Origin: Geobacillus sp. 46C-IIa
GTDB lineage: Bacteria; Bacillota; Bacilli; Bacillales; Anoxybacillaceae
Assembly: GCF_014679505.1 (NCBI RefSeq)
Contig: NZ_CP061474.1
Location: 2,800,001-2,864,000 of the forward strand
Direction: 5' to 3'
DNA length: 64,000 bases
In this document: one piece after another, positions 43,193 through 53,447 of the stretch
Layout: each line of letters starts with the position of its first letter
How positions within the stretch are numbered: position 1 is the first letter of the stretch
Position numbers and translations under genes: made by a program
The notes under the pieces: model-generated
Seen by the model: only the letters and a program-made list of their open reading frames with translations
Told to the model about the DNA's origin: nothing
Database searches by the model: none

Positions 43193-43206
43193 TGTTTGCT
43201 CGCTGG

Positions 43207-44964
43207 TTATTGAGCGTAAGAAGGTGAAACGGTGCGCAATACGTCGTGCACCCGCTGCATGACAGCATCAGTAAGGTTGGCCAGCTTCTCTTTACTGTCT
43301 TGCAGTGATGTTCCTTTAACGCCAAAGTACGCTTTCATTTTCGGTTCCGTCCCTGACGGACGCAAGCAAAACCACGAACCATCCTCCAATACATATTTCA
43401 ACACGTTCGAAGCCGGGAGCGTGATCGCCGTTTTCTCCCCGGTTAATGTGTTCGTCCGCTCCTTCGTTTTGTAATCCTCGATCACCGTCACCTTTTTCCC
43501 CGCGGCCTCCACCGGCGGTTGCTGACGGAATGAAGCTAAAATGGCAGCGATCGTTTCTGCTCCTTCTTTGCCCTTTAACGTGAGCGATCGTTGCCCTTCA
43601 CGGTAGTACCCGTATTTGGCAAACAATTGAAGAAGCGCTTCATACAGCGACAGCCCTTGCTGTTTGTAAAACGCGCACACTTCCGCCGCAAGAACAGCCG
43701 CTTGTACCGCGTCCTTATCGCGGGCGAAATCCCCTATCAAATACCCGTAACTTTCTTCATAGCCGAACTGGAACGTATACTGTCCTGTCTGTTCGTATTC
43801 CTTGATTTTTTCACCGATGAATTTAAACCCGGTCAGCGTATCGATCGTTTCCAAACCGAACGAGGCAGCAATCGCTCGCCCGAACTCGGACGTAACGATC
43901 GTTTTTAAGACGACGCCATTTGGCGAAAGCAAGCCTTTGTCCTTCCGTTGCGACAATAAATAATGAAGCAGCAGCCCGCCCGTTTGGTTGCCGGTTAAAA
44001 TGACGTACTCTCCTTGCTCGTTTTTCACAGCAATGCCGAGCCGGTCTGCATCTGGGTCGGTGGCGATGAGCAAGTCAGCATTGACTTGCTTGCCGAGTTC
44101 AATCGCCAAGGCAAAGGCTGCGTGCTCTTCCGGATTCGGCGAAGCGACGGTTGAAAAATTCGGGTCCGGCTGTTCTTGCTCCTTGACGACAAAGACGTTT
44201 TGGTAACCAAGTTCAGCCAGCGCACGGCGCACCGGCTTGTTCGACGTGCCGTGGAGCGGCGTGAACACGATGTTCATATCCGTTTCCTTAGCCAGTTCCG
44301 GATGAAGCGAAATCGTTTTGACAGCGTCTATGTAGGCATCGTCGACTTCTTTTCCGATGATACGAATCAGCCCTTTTTGCTTTAACGTTTCCTCATCCTC
44401 GACACGAACGGCGAGCTCATTCTCGACCTCATTAACGTAGCGGATCACCTCATCTGCAGGATCCGGAGGCAGCTGCCCACCGTCCTCACCATATACTTTG
44501 TAGCCGTTATATTCCGGCGGGTTATGGCTGGCGGTAATCACAATGCCGGAAAACGCCCGCAGATGGCGAACGGCAAACGACAGCTCCGGCGTCGGCCGCA
44601 ATTCATCAAACACGTATGTTTGAATGCCGTTTGTAGCCAATGTTTTCGCCGCTTCCATGGCGAATTCCGGCGATTTATGCCGCGAGTCGTAGGCGATGAC
44701 AACACCGCGCTGTTTCGCCTCATCGCCAAATGATTGTATGTATCGTGCCAAGCCTTCCGATGCTTTGCGAACCGTATAAATGTTCATTCGGTTCGTCCCC
44801 GGCCCGATTTCACCGCGCATACCGCCGGTGCCAAATTCCAAGTTTTTGTAAAAACAATCTTCGAGCCATCGTTCATCGTCGCGGTGTTGCTCCAAGATGT
44901 TTCTCAGTTCTGGATCTAGCTGCGGCTCACGAAGCCATTGTTCGTATTTTTGTCTCCACTCCAT
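43207..44964 (-). CDS. pgcA: Alpha-phosphoglucomutase
   Basis: A 585-residue alpha-D-phosphohexomutase, interconverting glucose 1- and 6-phosphate for wall teichoic acid and glycolipid synthesis. Catalytic Ser146 in ITASHNPP; metal loop [10 protein letters not shown]; sugar loop [13 protein letters not shown] with the preceding FGYEES; phosphate-binding LRPSGTEPK near the C-terminus. I start at the ATG after GGGGGGAAAATGG, five codons inside the longest frame, giving the PgcA/YhxB length of bacilli. Confidence 0.94.
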   Translation of the reverse strand: MEWRQKYEQWLREPQLDPELRNILEQHRDDERWLEDCFYKNLEFGTGGMRGEIGPGTNRMNIYTVRKASEGLARYIQSFGDEAKQRGVVIAYDSRHKSPEFAMEAAKTLATNGIQTYVFDELRPTPELSFAVRHLRAFSGIVITASHNPPEYNGYKVYGEDGGQLPPDPADEVIRYVNEVENELAVRVEDEETLKQKGLIRIIGKEVDDAYIDAVKTISLHPELAKETDMNIVFTPLHGTSNKPVRRALAELGYQNVFVVKEQEQPDPNFSTVASPNPEEHAAFALAIELGKQVNADLLIATDPDADRLGIAVKNEQGEYVILTGNQTGGLLLHYLLSQRKDKGLLSPNGVVLKTIVTSEFGRAIAASFGLETIDTLTGFKFIGEKIKEYEQTGQYTFQFGYEESYGYLIGDFARDKDAVQAAVLAAEVCAFYKQQGLSLYEALLQLFAKYGYYREGQRSLTLKGKEGAETIAAILASFRQQPPVEAAGKKVTVIEDYKTKERTNTLTGEKTAITLPASNVLKYVLEDGSWFCLRPSGTEPKMKAYFGVKGTSLQDSKEKLANLTDAVMQRVHDVLRTVSPSYAQ

Positions 44965-45033
44965 CCATTTTCCCCCCAATCTTCCTTCCTCCTGTTTATG
45001 TATTCGTCCCCATCATACAATATACCTGCTAAA

Positions 45034-45075
45034 AGAAAAAGGATGTCCTGGAAAATAAGGACATCCTTTTTCTTC
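45034..45075 (-). terminator. Terminator of the CBS-domain gene
   Basis: AAAAAGGATGTCC/GGACATCCTTTTT stem around a TTATTTTCCA-like loop; T-rich end on the minus strand. Confidence 0.85.
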
Positions 45076-45078
45076 CAT

Positions 45079-45525
45079 TTACCCTTGCGGCTGCGACGGT
45101 TCGGAAATGTTTGTTAACGCTTGTTCCGCCGCTTCATTCGATGCGCTGTTTGTCGCGATATCCCCTAAAGCGACGATGCCTTGAAGCTGGTTGTTCTCTA
45201 CAATCGGCAAACGGCGAACTTGATGCTGCGCCATGACGTTAGCCGCATCTTGGACGCTCATGTTCGGCGTGCCAGTGACGACTTGGTTGGTCATGACGTC
45301 CGATACTTTTACGGTCGCCGGGTTTTTCCCTTGGGATGAAACGCGCAGCGTAATGTCGCGGTCTGTAATCATCCCTTTGACTTGCCCGTTTTCCACAACC
45401 GGGAGCGCGCCAATATTTTTTTGACTCATGATTTGCGCTGCTTCTTGCACCGTTTGGTTCGGCGAAATGGTCGCGACGTTTTTCGTCATAATGTCCTGCA
45501 CTTTGTTTCCACTGTTATTGGTCAA
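45079..45525 (-). CDS. Paired CBS-domain protein
   Basis: A 148-residue protein made of two CBS motifs (about 8-65 and 73-130), with the ligand segments GMITDRDITLRV and GIVALGDIATN. It resembles YhcV of B. subtilis and hypoxia-type CBS proteins; paired CBS domains bind adenine nucleotides. It has a short acidic Gln-rich tail. The start is TTG after GGGGAGGATC. Partner unknown. Confidence 0.83.
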   Translation of the reverse strand: MTNNSGNKVQDIMTKNVATISPNQTVQEAAQIMSQKNIGALPVVENGQVKGMITDRDITLRVSSQGKNPATVKVSDVMTNQVVTGTPNMSVQDAANVMAQHQVRRLPIVENNQLQGIVALGDIATNSASNEAAEQALTNISEPSQPQG

Positions 45526-45620
45526 TGTGATCCTCCCCTTTCACCGATTAGTATGGCTCGTTTGCCGGGCGATATAGATAGAAAATAATGCTTTCTATTC
45601 TACCCTTTGCCGCGTCTCGA

Positions 45621-45649
45621 TGGACGAGCCGGTTCTCATCTCTTATAAT
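45621..45649 (+). promoter_or_regulatory. Putative promoter of bdbC
   Basis: TGGACG, 17 bases, TATAAT, with a leader of about 120 bases before bdbC. The leader holds a 7-bp TTTTAGC/GCTAAAA pairing and an 11-codon frame from a GTG at 45653-45658, too short to call. Confidence 0.4.
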
Positions 45650-45773
45650 GGAGGTGAGTTCTTTTAGCGAAGAGGCACATCAAGCCTAAAAGGCTAAAAA
45701 AGCCCATTTCCCCGCTCATTTCCCGCCAAGATGGCTCTTGCCAACAGCACACCATAAGAAAGAAGGTGGAAGG

Positions 45774-46211
45774 ATGGGGGAAAGAAACCATACGGAAAAT
45801 TTGCTCATGGCTGCTTGGGTCACATCGCTTGTTGCCACGCTCGGGAGCTTATATTTTTCCGAGGTGCTTGGCTTTATTCCATGTGACTTATGCTGGTTTC
45901 AACGCATTTTTATGTATCCGCAAGTCATCATTTTAGGGATCGCCATCGCCCGCAAAGATTTTACAGCTGCCCGTTACAGTTTGGCGCTATCACTTGCCGG
46001 CGGCGTGGTTTCCTTGTATCACTATGCCTTGCAAAAGATTCCGTTTTTCCAGGATTACGCCATCAGCTGCAGCCGCGTCCCATGTACAGGGCAATACATT
46101 AACTGGCTCGGCTTTATCACCATTCCATTTTTGGCGTTGACGGCCTTTACCATGATTATTTTCTTAAGTCTTGCTGTCATGCGCCGGCAACGGGAGGAGA
46201 GCGAACGTTGA
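45774..46211 (+). CDS. bdbC: Thiol-disulfide oxidoreductase BdbC
   Basis: A 145-residue DsbB-type quinone:disulfide oxidoreductase with four helices. Two redox Cys pairs are present: C37/C40 (IPCDLCW) and C99/C104 (SCSRVPC). It reoxidises an extracellular thiol partner. ATG start after AAGGTGGAAGG; the next gene, a thioredoxin-like membrane protein, overlaps by four bases. Confidence 0.93.
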   Translation: MGERNHTENLLMAAWVTSLVATLGSLYFSEVLGFIPCDLCWFQRIFMYPQVIILGIAIARKDFTAARYSLALSLAGGVVSLYHYALQKIPFFQDYAISCSRVPCTGQYINWLGFITIPFLALTAFTMIIFLSLAVMRRQREESER

Positions 46212-46684
46212 AAAAACTGCTCATATTTGGCAGCATCATTGTCGCTTTATTTGCCGCTATTGCTTTTGTCACGTTGTATGAACAAAAAGAAGCAGCTAAA
46301 AATAACCCTTATCAGAAAAATGAGCTGCATCCCGCCACCATCGATCAACTCGATGACCCGAATTACCAAAACATTATTTTGCCTGATGAGTTAAACCAAC
46401 AGCTCGCCGACGGGAAGTCTCTTACCGTCTATTTTTACAGCCCGACATGCCCGCATTGTCGGCGGACAACGCCCATTGTCGTGCCGTTAACGAAGCAGCT
46501 TGGCATCGATTTAAAACTGTTCAACTTGCTTGAATTTGAAGATGGATGGGATACATACCATATCGAAGCCACCCCGACGATCGTTCATTACGAAAACGGA
46601 AAAGAGACGAAACGCTTGGAAGGGTATCACGATGAACAAACGTTCCGTCAATGGTTCGACTCATTATCAGAACAAGAAAAATAA
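46208..46684 (+). CDS. Membrane-anchored thioredoxin-like protein
   Basis: A 158-residue protein with an N-terminal anchor (about residues 4-22) and an extracytoplasmic thioredoxin fold; active site CPHC (C81, C84) and a cis-Pro in EATPTIVHY. The start is TTG, overlapping the bdbC stop, so the two are coupled. It most likely hands disulfides to or from BdbC, in place of BdbD of B. subtilis. CPHC is typical of oxidising DsbA-like sites, though YneN/StoA-type reductases are similar in plan. Confidence 0.86.
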   Translation: MKKLLIFGSIIVALFAAIAFVTLYEQKEAAKNNPYQKNELHPATIDQLDDPNYQNIILPDELNQQLADGKSLTVYFYSPTCPHCRRTTPIVVPLTKQLGIDLKLFNLLEFEDGWDTYHIEATPTIVHYENGKETKRLEGYHDEQTFRQWFDSLSEQEK

Positions 46685-46718
46685 GGAGCTACGGCCGATG
46701 TTGGCTTCGCTCCTTTTT
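46684..46718 (+). terminator. Terminator of the bdbC operon
   Basis: GGAGC/GCTCC outer stem with an inner GGCC/GGCT-type hairpin, followed by TTTTTCC. Confidence 0.7.
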
Positions 46719-46720
46719 CC

Positions 46721-47119
46721 TTACATCATCCATTGACTCGTGGCAGGAAAATAGATGCTGCACGGCAACGCACGCTTACGGGTAAACTGCCTCGCCTGAA
46801 ACGGAAAAGCGATGCCATGGCGAGCCAAAATGCTTTGATTGCGTGCAAACAACCATTCGTATTGTTCACATTCCCCTTGTTCCCCGATATGTTCGATGAC
46901 CGTGATCAACGACTGCAATGCTGAGATGATTTGGAACGCTTCTTTCATCGTTCCATTATATGTAACATGCTCATGGTCCAACGAAAGAATGCCCAGTTCT
47001 TCAAATTGGTGAATTTGTTCATCATCGAAATAGTACGGGAAAATATCAGTGTAGAAGTAATTTAACAAATAATGCATGTAATTTTCTTGCTCCGGAGTCA
47101 CCGCGTACATAACTTTCAA
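46721..47119 (-). CDS. yhcU: YhcU-like protein
   Basis: A 132-residue soluble protein, rich in Tyr, Phe, Gln and His; length and the MYAVTPEQENYMHYLLNYFY opening (20 residues) match YhcU of Bacillaceae, a family of unknown function. It is divergent from the pseudouridine synthase gene yhcT, as in B. subtilis. The ATG follows AAGGTGGTATGAAC. Confidence 0.82.
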   Translation of the reverse strand: MKVMYAVTPEQENYMHYLLNYFYTDIFPYYFDDEQIHQFEELGILSLDHEHVTYNGTMKEAFQIISALQSLITVIEHIGEQGECEQYEWLFARNQSILARHGIAFPFQARQFTRKRALPCSIYFPATSQWMM

Positions 47120-47257
47120 TGTTCATACCACCTTTTCTTGCCGCAATGCTTGCGTTCTCCATCGCGAAAACGATACTATGAGTGTATCATATTCAATGCA
47201 CTTATAGGGGTAGAAAGTGTTTCCACGACTACAGAGAACTGGGAGGTGCGACAACGT

Positions 47258-48157
47258 TTGTGGACAAGAAAAGGCGATTGGCTTGAATGCATCATCCCCG
47301 CCCTATGGAGTGGGCTGACCATTGAGCAGCTGCTGAAAGAAGTATGGGCCGCGTCCAAAAAACTCGCCCACCGGTGGCGAATGGAACAGGGAGTCAAACT
47401 GAACGGCCAAGCCGCCTCCTGGCAGACGGCGCTTCGCGAACAAGACCGCCTTCAGTTTTACGCATATGAACCGGAGCCGTCACCAATCATTCCGGAATAT
47501 CGGGAGCTTTCCGTCTTATGGGAAGACGATCATTTGCTCATCTTGAATAAAGAAGCCGGCATCGATATCCACCCGTCTGAGCCGGAGCAGACGGGCACGC
47601 TTGCCAATGCGGTCGCCTTTTATTTGCAGGCGCAGGCGATTTTGACCAAAGTCCGCCATATTCACCGGCTCGACCGTGATACGTCAGGGGCGATTTTATT
47701 TGCCAAACACCCGCTCGCCGGAGCGACGCTCGACCGAATGCTTGCCCGCCGTACCGTGAAACGAACGTACATCGCTCTCGTCCACGGCCGCCTGTCTCCG
47801 AAAGTCGGAACGATTTCCGCACCGATCGGCCGTGACCGTCATCACCCAACGCGTCGGCGCGTCTCGAAAACAGGGGCGAAGGCAGTGACCCACTATCGTG
47901 TGCTCGAAACGTTCCCGTCCACATCGCTTGTTGAACTTAACCTTGACACCGGACGGACACACCAAATTCGCGTCCACCTGGCTCATCTTGGCCATCCGCT
48001 CGTCGGCGACGTGCTTTATGGCGGCAAACCAGTGTTTCATCGCCATGCGCTCCATGCCGCTAAACTGACATTCCGCCACCCGTTTACAAATGAAGAAGTC
48101 GTTTGCCTCGCGCCGACGAACGACTTTCCGGTCGATCTCTCGCCCATCGCTCACTAG
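47258..48157 (+). CDS. yhcT: RluA-family pseudouridine synthase YhcT
   Basis: A 299-residue RluA-type enzyme that isomerises uridine in RNA. The catalytic Asp lies in RLDRDTSGAILF; the conserved HQIRVHLAHLGHPLVGD segment follows. A partial S4-like N-terminal region is seen. I choose a TTG eight bases after GGGAGGTG, which gives the usual family length; the open frame extends 62 codons further but overlaps the divergent yhcU promoter and start. Confidence 0.9.
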   Translation: MWTRKGDWLECIIPALWSGLTIEQLLKEVWAASKKLAHRWRMEQGVKLNGQAASWQTALREQDRLQFYAYEPEPSPIIPEYRELSVLWEDDHLLILNKEAGIDIHPSEPEQTGTLANAVAFYLQAQAILTKVRHIHRLDRDTSGAILFAKHPLAGATLDRMLARRTVKRTYIALVHGRLSPKVGTISAPIGRDRHHPTRRRVSKTGAKAVTHYRVLETFPSTSLVELNLDTGRTHQIRVHLAHLGHPLVGDVLYGGKPVFHRHALHAAKLTFRHPFTNEEVVCLAPTNDFPVDLSPIAH

Positions 48158-48204
48158 TCTCCCCCGCTTTTGCTTACGTTGGACAACTGCTCGATTTAGG
48201 AACG

Positions 48205-48236
48205 ATAAAAGGCAGACGGCCTTTCCGTCTGCCTTA
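48205..48236. terminator. Bidirectional terminator, yhcT/CNNM gene
   Basis: AAGGCAGACGG/CCGTCTGCCTT stem with a CCTTT loop; T-rich on the minus strand. Confidence 0.85.
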
Positions 48237-49583
48237 CAAATGCAGCTGCTCTTCTTCCATCCCTGCCTGTTCGTCTTCCCGTTCAACCGGCTCCCGCTCT
48301 TTTTTCATCACTTCTAGCGTCTTCACATGATGACCGTCCATCTCTTTCACGGTAAAGAGATAGCCGTCAATTTCCACGCTGTCGCCTGTCTGGATGTCGT
48401 AATGTTTCGTTAAAATCCAACCACCAATCGTATCAACATCGTCGTCATCGATTTCTAAGCCCAACAAATCGTTCACTTCACTAATGAGCACTTTGCCGTC
48501 CAAAATGAACCGCTCATCAACTTTTTGGATCAATGGCGTCTCATCAATGTCGAACTCATCCTGAATCTCCCCTACAATCTCTTCCAAAATGTCCTCGACT
48601 GTCACAAGCCCGGACGTACCGCCATACTCGTCCACTAAAATCGCCATATGGATGCGCTCTTTTTGCATTTTCACGAGCAAATCGTGAATCGCAATCGATT
48701 CAATGACTTGAATGATGGGACGGATGTAATCTTTCATTTGTTTTTCGTTTGACGGGTTGGCGACAAAGTCCGTAAATACTTCTTTCACGTTAATGAGCCC
48801 GAGTACGTGATCCTTGTCGCCATCAATCACGGGATAACGTGTATATTTTTCTTCTCGGATGATCTCCAAGTTTTCCTTGACGCTTTTGTTGATATCCAAT
48901 GCCACGATCTCTTTGCGCGGCACCATAATTTCTTTGGCCACACGATCGTCAAAGCGGAAAATGTTGTTGACATAGCGGTACTCGGATTGGTTGATCTCCC
49001 CGCTTTTATAGCTTTCCGACAAAATCAGACGCAACTCCTCTTCCGAGTGGGCGATTTCATGCTCCGCCACCGGTTGGAGGCCAAACAGACGCGTCACTAA
49101 CCGGGCTGCATTATTTAACGACCAAATCACCGGATACATGATTTTGTAAAACCAAATGAGCGGCTTGGCCGTCCACAGCGTAATCGCTTCCGGTTTATGA
49201 ATGGCAAACGTTTTCGGCGCCAATTCGCCGACAACAACATGCAAAAACGTGATGAGCGAAAATGAAATAATAAACGCTAAAAAGTGGGAGACGGATTCCG
49301 ATAAATGGAAACGTTCAAACAGCGGCAGCAACATCCGCGCCACCGTCGGCTCCCCAAGCCAGCCAAGGCCAAGCGAAGTGAGGGTAATGCCAAGCTGGTT
49401 CGCCGATAAATAACCATCCAAATTCGAAATTACTCTCTTTGCCGCGACCGCCCGTTTATTCCCTTCATTAATAAGCTGATCAATGCGCGAGCTGCGCACT
49501 TTGACGATTGCGAATTCCGAGGCAACAAAAAAGGCGGTGCAAGCGATCAGCAATGCCACCAACAGCAAACTGGCTATGTCCAA
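48234..49583 (-). CDS. CNNM/CBS-domain membrane protein, second copy (YhdP-like)
   Basis: A 449-residue CorC/HlyC protein: N-terminal CNNM membrane domain (helices about 4-25, 60-80, 95-115, 135-150), conserved [12 protein letters not shown] pair (about 215-335), and C-terminal CorC_HlyC domain, then an acidic Glu/Gln-rich tail. Family role is Mg2+/divalent-cation homeostasis. The start is unsure: TTG (49583) gives the typical family N-terminus but its nearest AGGAGG is about 30 bases away; that AGGAGG is 6 bases before an in-frame CTG ten codons upstream. Confidence 0.85.
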   Translation of the reverse strand: MDIASLLLVALLIACTAFFVASEFAIVKVRSSRIDQLINEGNKRAVAAKRVISNLDGYLSANQLGITLTSLGLGWLGEPTVARMLLPLFERFHLSESVSHFLAFIISFSLITFLHVVVGELAPKTFAIHKPEAITLWTAKPLIWFYKIMYPVIWSLNNAARLVTRLFGLQPVAEHEIAHSEEELRLILSESYKSGEINQSEYRYVNNIFRFDDRVAKEIMVPRKEIVALDINKSVKENLEIIREEKYTRYPVIDGDKDHVLGLINVKEVFTDFVANPSNEKQMKDYIRPIIQVIESIAIHDLLVKMQKERIHMAILVDEYGGTSGLVTVEDILEEIVGEIQDEFDIDETPLIQKVDERFILDGKVLISEVNDLLGLEIDDDDVDTIGGWILTKHYDIQTGDSVEIDGYLFTVKEMDGHHVKTLEVMKKEREPVEREDEQAGMEEEQLHL

Positions 49584-49700
49584 TTTATCTCTGAGCGCGG
49601 ATGAAGCGCCCAGATTACACCTCCTGCGCACAAAAGTTTCCACAACAACGATACACGTTAATGCAGCTTTAGGCCGCCAACAGCGGGCGGCCCGACGTTT

Positions 49701-50393
49701 TTACGACTCCTCATTATTGTTCCCTTGGGTAAAAATCAACACATACTTCAACAGCTCAAACACCGCGATCAACGTCGCAGCGACATACGTTAACGCTGCC
49801 GCGCCGAGCACCTTGTTCACGCCGCGCGTTTCGTCTGGAGCGATGATCCCTTCAGCGAGCATAAATCGTTTCGCCCGCGCGCTCGCATTAAACTCGACTG
49901 GCAGCGTAATGACTTGGAACGCCACCGCCAGTGAGAAGAACAAAATGCCGAGACCGATCAATGAAAATTGTTGGAGCAAAAAACCAACCAGCAGTAAAAA
50001 CGGAGCCACACCGGAAGCCAAGTTCACAACGGGAAACATCCGGTGGCGAAGAACAAGCGCCGCGTACCCTTGCTGATGCTGAACGGCATGGCCAACTTCA
50101 TGGGCGGCCACCGAAATGGAAGCGATCGAACGCCCGTAAAACACCGGTTCCGAGAGACGGACGGTGCGGGAAATCGGGTCGTAATGGTCAGAAAGCCGCC
50201 CCGGCACCACCTCAACCGGCACATGATGCAAGCCGTGGCGATCTAAAATCAGGCGCGCCACTTCCGCCCCTGTCAACCCCGATGAGGCCGGGACTTCGGA
50301 CCAGGCATTGAAGTTGCTCGACACTTTCCATTGCGCCCAAAGCGAAATCAAAAAGGCAATAAAAATGAAAATATCCATCGGATGGAATAGCAT
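49701..50393 (-). CDS. yugP: Membrane zinc metallopeptidase YugP
   Basis: A 230-residue YugP-family protein: N-terminal helix, soluble part with zinc-binding HEVGH (H98-E99, H102), then three hydrophobic segments (about 120-145, 148-165, 195-215). The acidic third ligand is expected in the EFNASARAKRF segment. Substrate unknown. The ATG follows GGAGGGTGCTGTG; the frame extends 11 codons further upstream without a ribosome-binding site. A GC-rich inverted repeat follows the gene. Confidence 0.9.
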   Translation of the reverse strand: MLFHPMDIFIFIAFLISLWAQWKVSSNFNAWSEVPASSGLTGAEVARLILDRHGLHHVPVEVVPGRLSDHYDPISRTVRLSEPVFYGRSIASISVAAHEVGHAVQHQQGYAALVLRHRMFPVVNLASGVAPFLLLVGFLLQQFSLIGLGILFFSLAVAFQVITLPVEFNASARAKRFMLAEGIIAPDETRGVNKVLGAAALTYVAATLIAVFELLKYVLIFTQGNNNEES

Positions 50394-50493
50394 CACAGCA
50401 CCCTCCGTTTTTTGAATGATCATCAAATGTGTATACTATTATTGTACTTGTTCATCATTTCATACGTCAAACATGCCGCTTTGGTTTCATTCC

Positions 50494-50528
50494 TCAACAA
50501 AAACAGCGCCGGCACTGGACGCTGTTTA
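50494..50528 (-). terminator. Terminator of the aldo/keto reductase gene
   Basis: AACAGCG/CGCTGTT stem then TTTGTTG on the minus strand. Confidence 0.78.
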
Positions 50529-50541
50529 GACGATCGCTTCG

Positions 50542-51369
50542 TCAAAAATTGAAATTGTCCGGGTCAGGGCCAATCCGCTTGTTCAAGTTCAATGCATCGA
50601 TTCGTTTCATTTCCTCATCGGTCAGTGAGAAATCGAAGAGATCAGCGTTTTCCTTTATGCGCGCAGGCGTCACCGATTTCGGAATCGTGACAACGCCGTT
50701 TTGCAAATCCCAGCGCAGCACGACTTGCGCCGGCGTTTTCCCGTATTTCTTCCCAATCTCCACGATCGTCGGCTCGTTTAAAATTTCCCCGCGCATGAGC
50801 GGCGACCATGCCTCAAGCTGGATGCCGTTTTCCCGGCAAAACGCATGCAGCTCTTTTTGCGTGAGGCGCGGATGGTACTCGACTTGGTTGACCATTGGCT
50901 TGATTTCGCAATCGGCCAGTACATCTTGCAAATGATGGATTTGAAAATTGCTGACGCCAATTGCGCGCACATACCCATCTTTATATAGCTTTTCAAGCGC
51001 CTTGTACGTCTCTTTATATTTCCCTTTCACCGGCCAATGGACTAAGTACAAGTCAACGTAGTCAAAGCCGAGCTTTTTCAAGCTTGTATCAAACGCTTTT
51101 AGCGTCGTTTCGTATCCTTGGTCGGTGTTCCATACTTTCGTCGTCACAAATACTTGCTCGCGCGGAATGCCGGATTCACGGATCGCTTGCCCGACCCCTT
51201 CTTCGTTTTCGTAAAAAGCGGCCGTGTCAATATGGCGATAGCCAATTTCTAACGCGGTGCGCACCGCGCTTTTGACTTCCTCGCCCTCCTTTACTTTGTA
51301 GACGCCAAGGCCAACCCACGGCATTTGCACGCCGTTATGTAATACAGCGCAGTCTTGCAAACTGTTCAC
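50542..51369 (-). CDS. yvgN: Aldo/keto reductase (YvgN-like)
   Basis: A 275-residue AKR5-type NADPH reductase; YvgN reduces methylglyoxal and other glyoxals. Catalytic tetrad: Asp in [11 protein letters not shown], Tyr in the same motif, Lys in FVTTKVWN and His in LVHWP. The C-terminal [13 protein letters not shown] binds NADPH phosphate. The start is GTG after GGGGGAAGAA. Stand-alone, stress-type gene. Confidence 0.9.
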   Translation of the reverse strand: MNSLQDCAVLHNGVQMPWVGLGVYKVKEGEEVKSAVRTALEIGYRHIDTAAFYENEEGVGQAIRESGIPREQVFVTTKVWNTDQGYETTLKAFDTSLKKLGFDYVDLYLVHWPVKGKYKETYKALEKLYKDGYVRAIGVSNFQIHHLQDVLADCEIKPMVNQVEYHPRLTQKELHAFCRENGIQLEAWSPLMRGEILNEPTIVEIGKKYGKTPAQVVLRWDLQNGVVTIPKSVTPARIKENADLFDFSLTDEEMKRIDALNLNKRIGPDPDNFNF

Positions 51370-51657
51370 TCTTCTTCCCCCTCCAACATCGGTATAGCTT
51401 TATTATGGAAAAACGGCCAGGAAAAAGCAAAATATATGCACAAAAAGCGAGGGAACCATTCCCTCTCCTGACCATGGCACCCTTTTTTCAATCACTCAGC
51501 GATTTTGGTCATCGATCATTTCCCTTTTTTATTTCATCATCCTCCATCTGTATTTCAAAAGAAATCTACTCGTCATTTTCAACTTAGAGAACCATGAAAG
51601 GCAAAAAGGCGACAAGCGGCTTAAACCGCTATTTCTCATATTGCACAATAAACACCA

Positions 51658-51718
51658 TTTACAAACCGTTAAAAGATTTATAAACACTTAACAATTATTT
51701 ACATTCAATTTATTAACA
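51658..51718 (+). promoter_or_regulatory. Probable PhoP boxes before the phoX-tat operon
   Basis: A run of TT(A/T)ACA-like hexamers: TTTACA at 51658, TTAAAA at 51669, TTAACA at 51688, TTTACA at 51698 and TTAACA at 51713, mostly 10-11 bases apart or multiples, as in PhoP tandem repeats. TAGAAT/CATAAT at 51736-51747 would be the -10. The rest of the 410-base gap (from 51370) is AT-rich with one short hairpin (about 51615-51630) and no convincing gene. Confidence 0.6.
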
Positions 51719-51785
51719 TTTCCCTTTTTCCCCCGTAGAATCATAATTGTGAATTTATTAAAAACGATGGAAGGGATGGTCAGTG

Positions 51786-53432
51786 ATGGATCGCCGTTTA
51801 TTTTTGAAATATGTAGGAAGCAGTACGGCAGCATTAGTCGCCGCGTCATCCGGTATAGACACATTAGCAAGTAAGGCAAGCGCCATGACGGCAAACCATT
51901 TAATGAACGGTCAACCGTCAGGAAACGGCAAGCCGCTTACGGCGCCTTTCAAACCGATCAGCCGCACATGGGAAAATGATTTAGTTCTGCCGAAAGGCTA
52001 TCGATACAACATTATCGCTTCATATGGGGATGTCATTAACTCGAAGGGCGAAAAGTTCGGCGACTCGGCTGATCTTACGGTCTACTTTCCGATCGATAGC
52101 CTCGAAGGCGGCAACAACTCCGAAGAAGGACTCATCTGGGTTAACCATGAATTCCCTGAGCCAGAAAACTATATGAAAATACTAGGAATTGACCCGAATA
52201 CATTTAACAAGGCGAATCTTTCAAGCTACCCTGAATTGTTAAAAATGGAAAAAGAAGCAGTTGGCGGCTCAGTCATTCACGTAAAAAAAGAAAAAGGCGA
52301 ATGGCGGTTAGTAAAAAATGACCAATATAACCGGCGGATCGATGCAAACACTCCTATTCGATTAACCGGCCCTGCAAGCGGAAGCAAGGCGGTCAAAGGT
52401 GCGACAACGGTGACAGGAACGCTCGGAAACTGCAGCGGCGGAAGAACGCTTTGGAATACCGTTCTTTCTTGTGAGGAGAATACATATTACGGCGATGACT
52501 ACGGATGGCCTGATTTTATTGATGAGCATTATGGCTGGGTCGTGGAAGTCGATCCATTTAACCCGAATGCGCCCATACGGAAGCATACCGCACTGGGGCG
52601 CTTCGCCCACGAAAATACGGCAATGGGATTAACGAAAGACGGCAGGGTGGTCGTTTATATGGGGGATGACAAAGCCGATGCCTTCTTCTATAAGTTTGTC
52701 AGCCAAAAGAAATTCAACCCGAATAACCGCGAGGCCAACTTCGATATTTTAGAAAGCGGAACATTATACGTCGCTGATCTCGGAAAACAAAAATGGATCG
52801 CGCTCGATTACGAGGCGAATAAGGATTTGCAAAACTATGAAAAAAACGGCAAAAAGTTTTTCACTAGCCAGGCGGATGTGCTGACCTACGCGCGGGAAGC
52901 AGGCGCTGCTGTTAAAGCAACACCGCTCGACCGTCCGGAAGATGTCGAAATCCATCCGTATGACGGCAGCGTATTTTTATCTTTAACAAACAATTCGAAG
53001 CACGGAAACTTCCATGGCCAAATCATCCGTTTCATCCCTGCGGAAGGTGACCACGGAAGCGAAACATTCACGTTTGAAGTTTTCATCGCTGGCGGACGCC
53101 AAAGCGGCATTACGTGTCCTGACAACCTTCACTTTGACAGCAAAGGGAACCTTTGGGTTGTTGAAGATTTTTATGCGACAGAAGATAACGTGTATGCCGC
53201 GTATAAAAACTGCGGGGTGTTCATGATTCCGACCGACGGCAAACAGTACGGGGAGCCGTTCCAGTTTGCGTCCGGTCCGAAAGGGTGCGAAGTCACCGGT
53301 CCATGGTTCACTCCCGATGAGCGCACGCTATTTTTAGATGTACAGCATCCGGAAACGTGGAATCCTTATCCCGGCCAACGTTTCGGCCGTTCCTGCCTCG
53401 TAGCCGTACAAGGCGGACATTTCAATAAATAA
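51786..53432 (+). CDS. phoX: PhoX-family (DUF839) Tat-exported phosphatase
   Basis: A 548-residue PhoX-type protein. The N-terminus has a twin-arginine signal (DRRLFLK at residues 2-8, then an Ala-rich hydrophobic stretch and ASA near residue 34). PhoX enzymes are Ca2+/iron alkaline phosphatases that take phosphate from organic esters outside the cell. The GGxNSEEGLIWVNHE and LGNCSGGRTLWNTVLSCEE motifs are family hallmarks. It is followed by tatA and tatC, its likely export machinery, parallel to phoD-tatAd-tatCd of B. subtilis but with a different phosphatase family. ATG after GGAAGGGATGG. Confidence 0.92.
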   Translation: MDRRLFLKYVGSSTAALVAASSGIDTLASKASAMTANHLMNGQPSGNGKPLTAPFKPISRTWENDLVLPKGYRYNIIASYGDVINSKGEKFGDSADLTVYFPIDSLEGGNNSEEGLIWVNHEFPEPENYMKILGIDPNTFNKANLSSYPELLKMEKEAVGGSVIHVKKEKGEWRLVKNDQYNRRIDANTPIRLTGPASGSKAVKGATTVTGTLGNCSGGRTLWNTVLSCEENTYYGDDYGWPDFIDEHYGWVVEVDPFNPNAPIRKHTALGRFAHENTAMGLTKDGRVVVYMGDDKADAFFYKFVSQKKFNPNNREANFDILESGTLYVADLGKQKWIALDYEANKDLQNYEKNGKKFFTSQADVLTYAREAGAAVKATPLDRPEDVEIHPYDGSVFLSLTNNSKHGNFHGQIIRFIPAEGDHGSETFTFEVFIAGGRQSGITCPDNLHFDSKGNLWVVEDFYATEDNVYAAYKNCGVFMIPTDGKQYGEPFQFASGPKGCEVTGPWFTPDERTLFLDVQHPETWNPYPGQRFGRSCLVAVQGGHFNK

Positions 53433-53447
53433 ATGCACAAAGCAACA

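Noticed and set aside
45653..45692. An 11-codon leader peptide before bdbC
   Set aside because: Its GTG abuts the purine-rich stretch, leaving no spacing for a ribosome-binding site, and no control motif was seen.
51405..51587. A 60-codon frame before phoX
   Set aside because: No ribosome-binding site, low-complexity translation rich in Ser and Phe, and no terminator.
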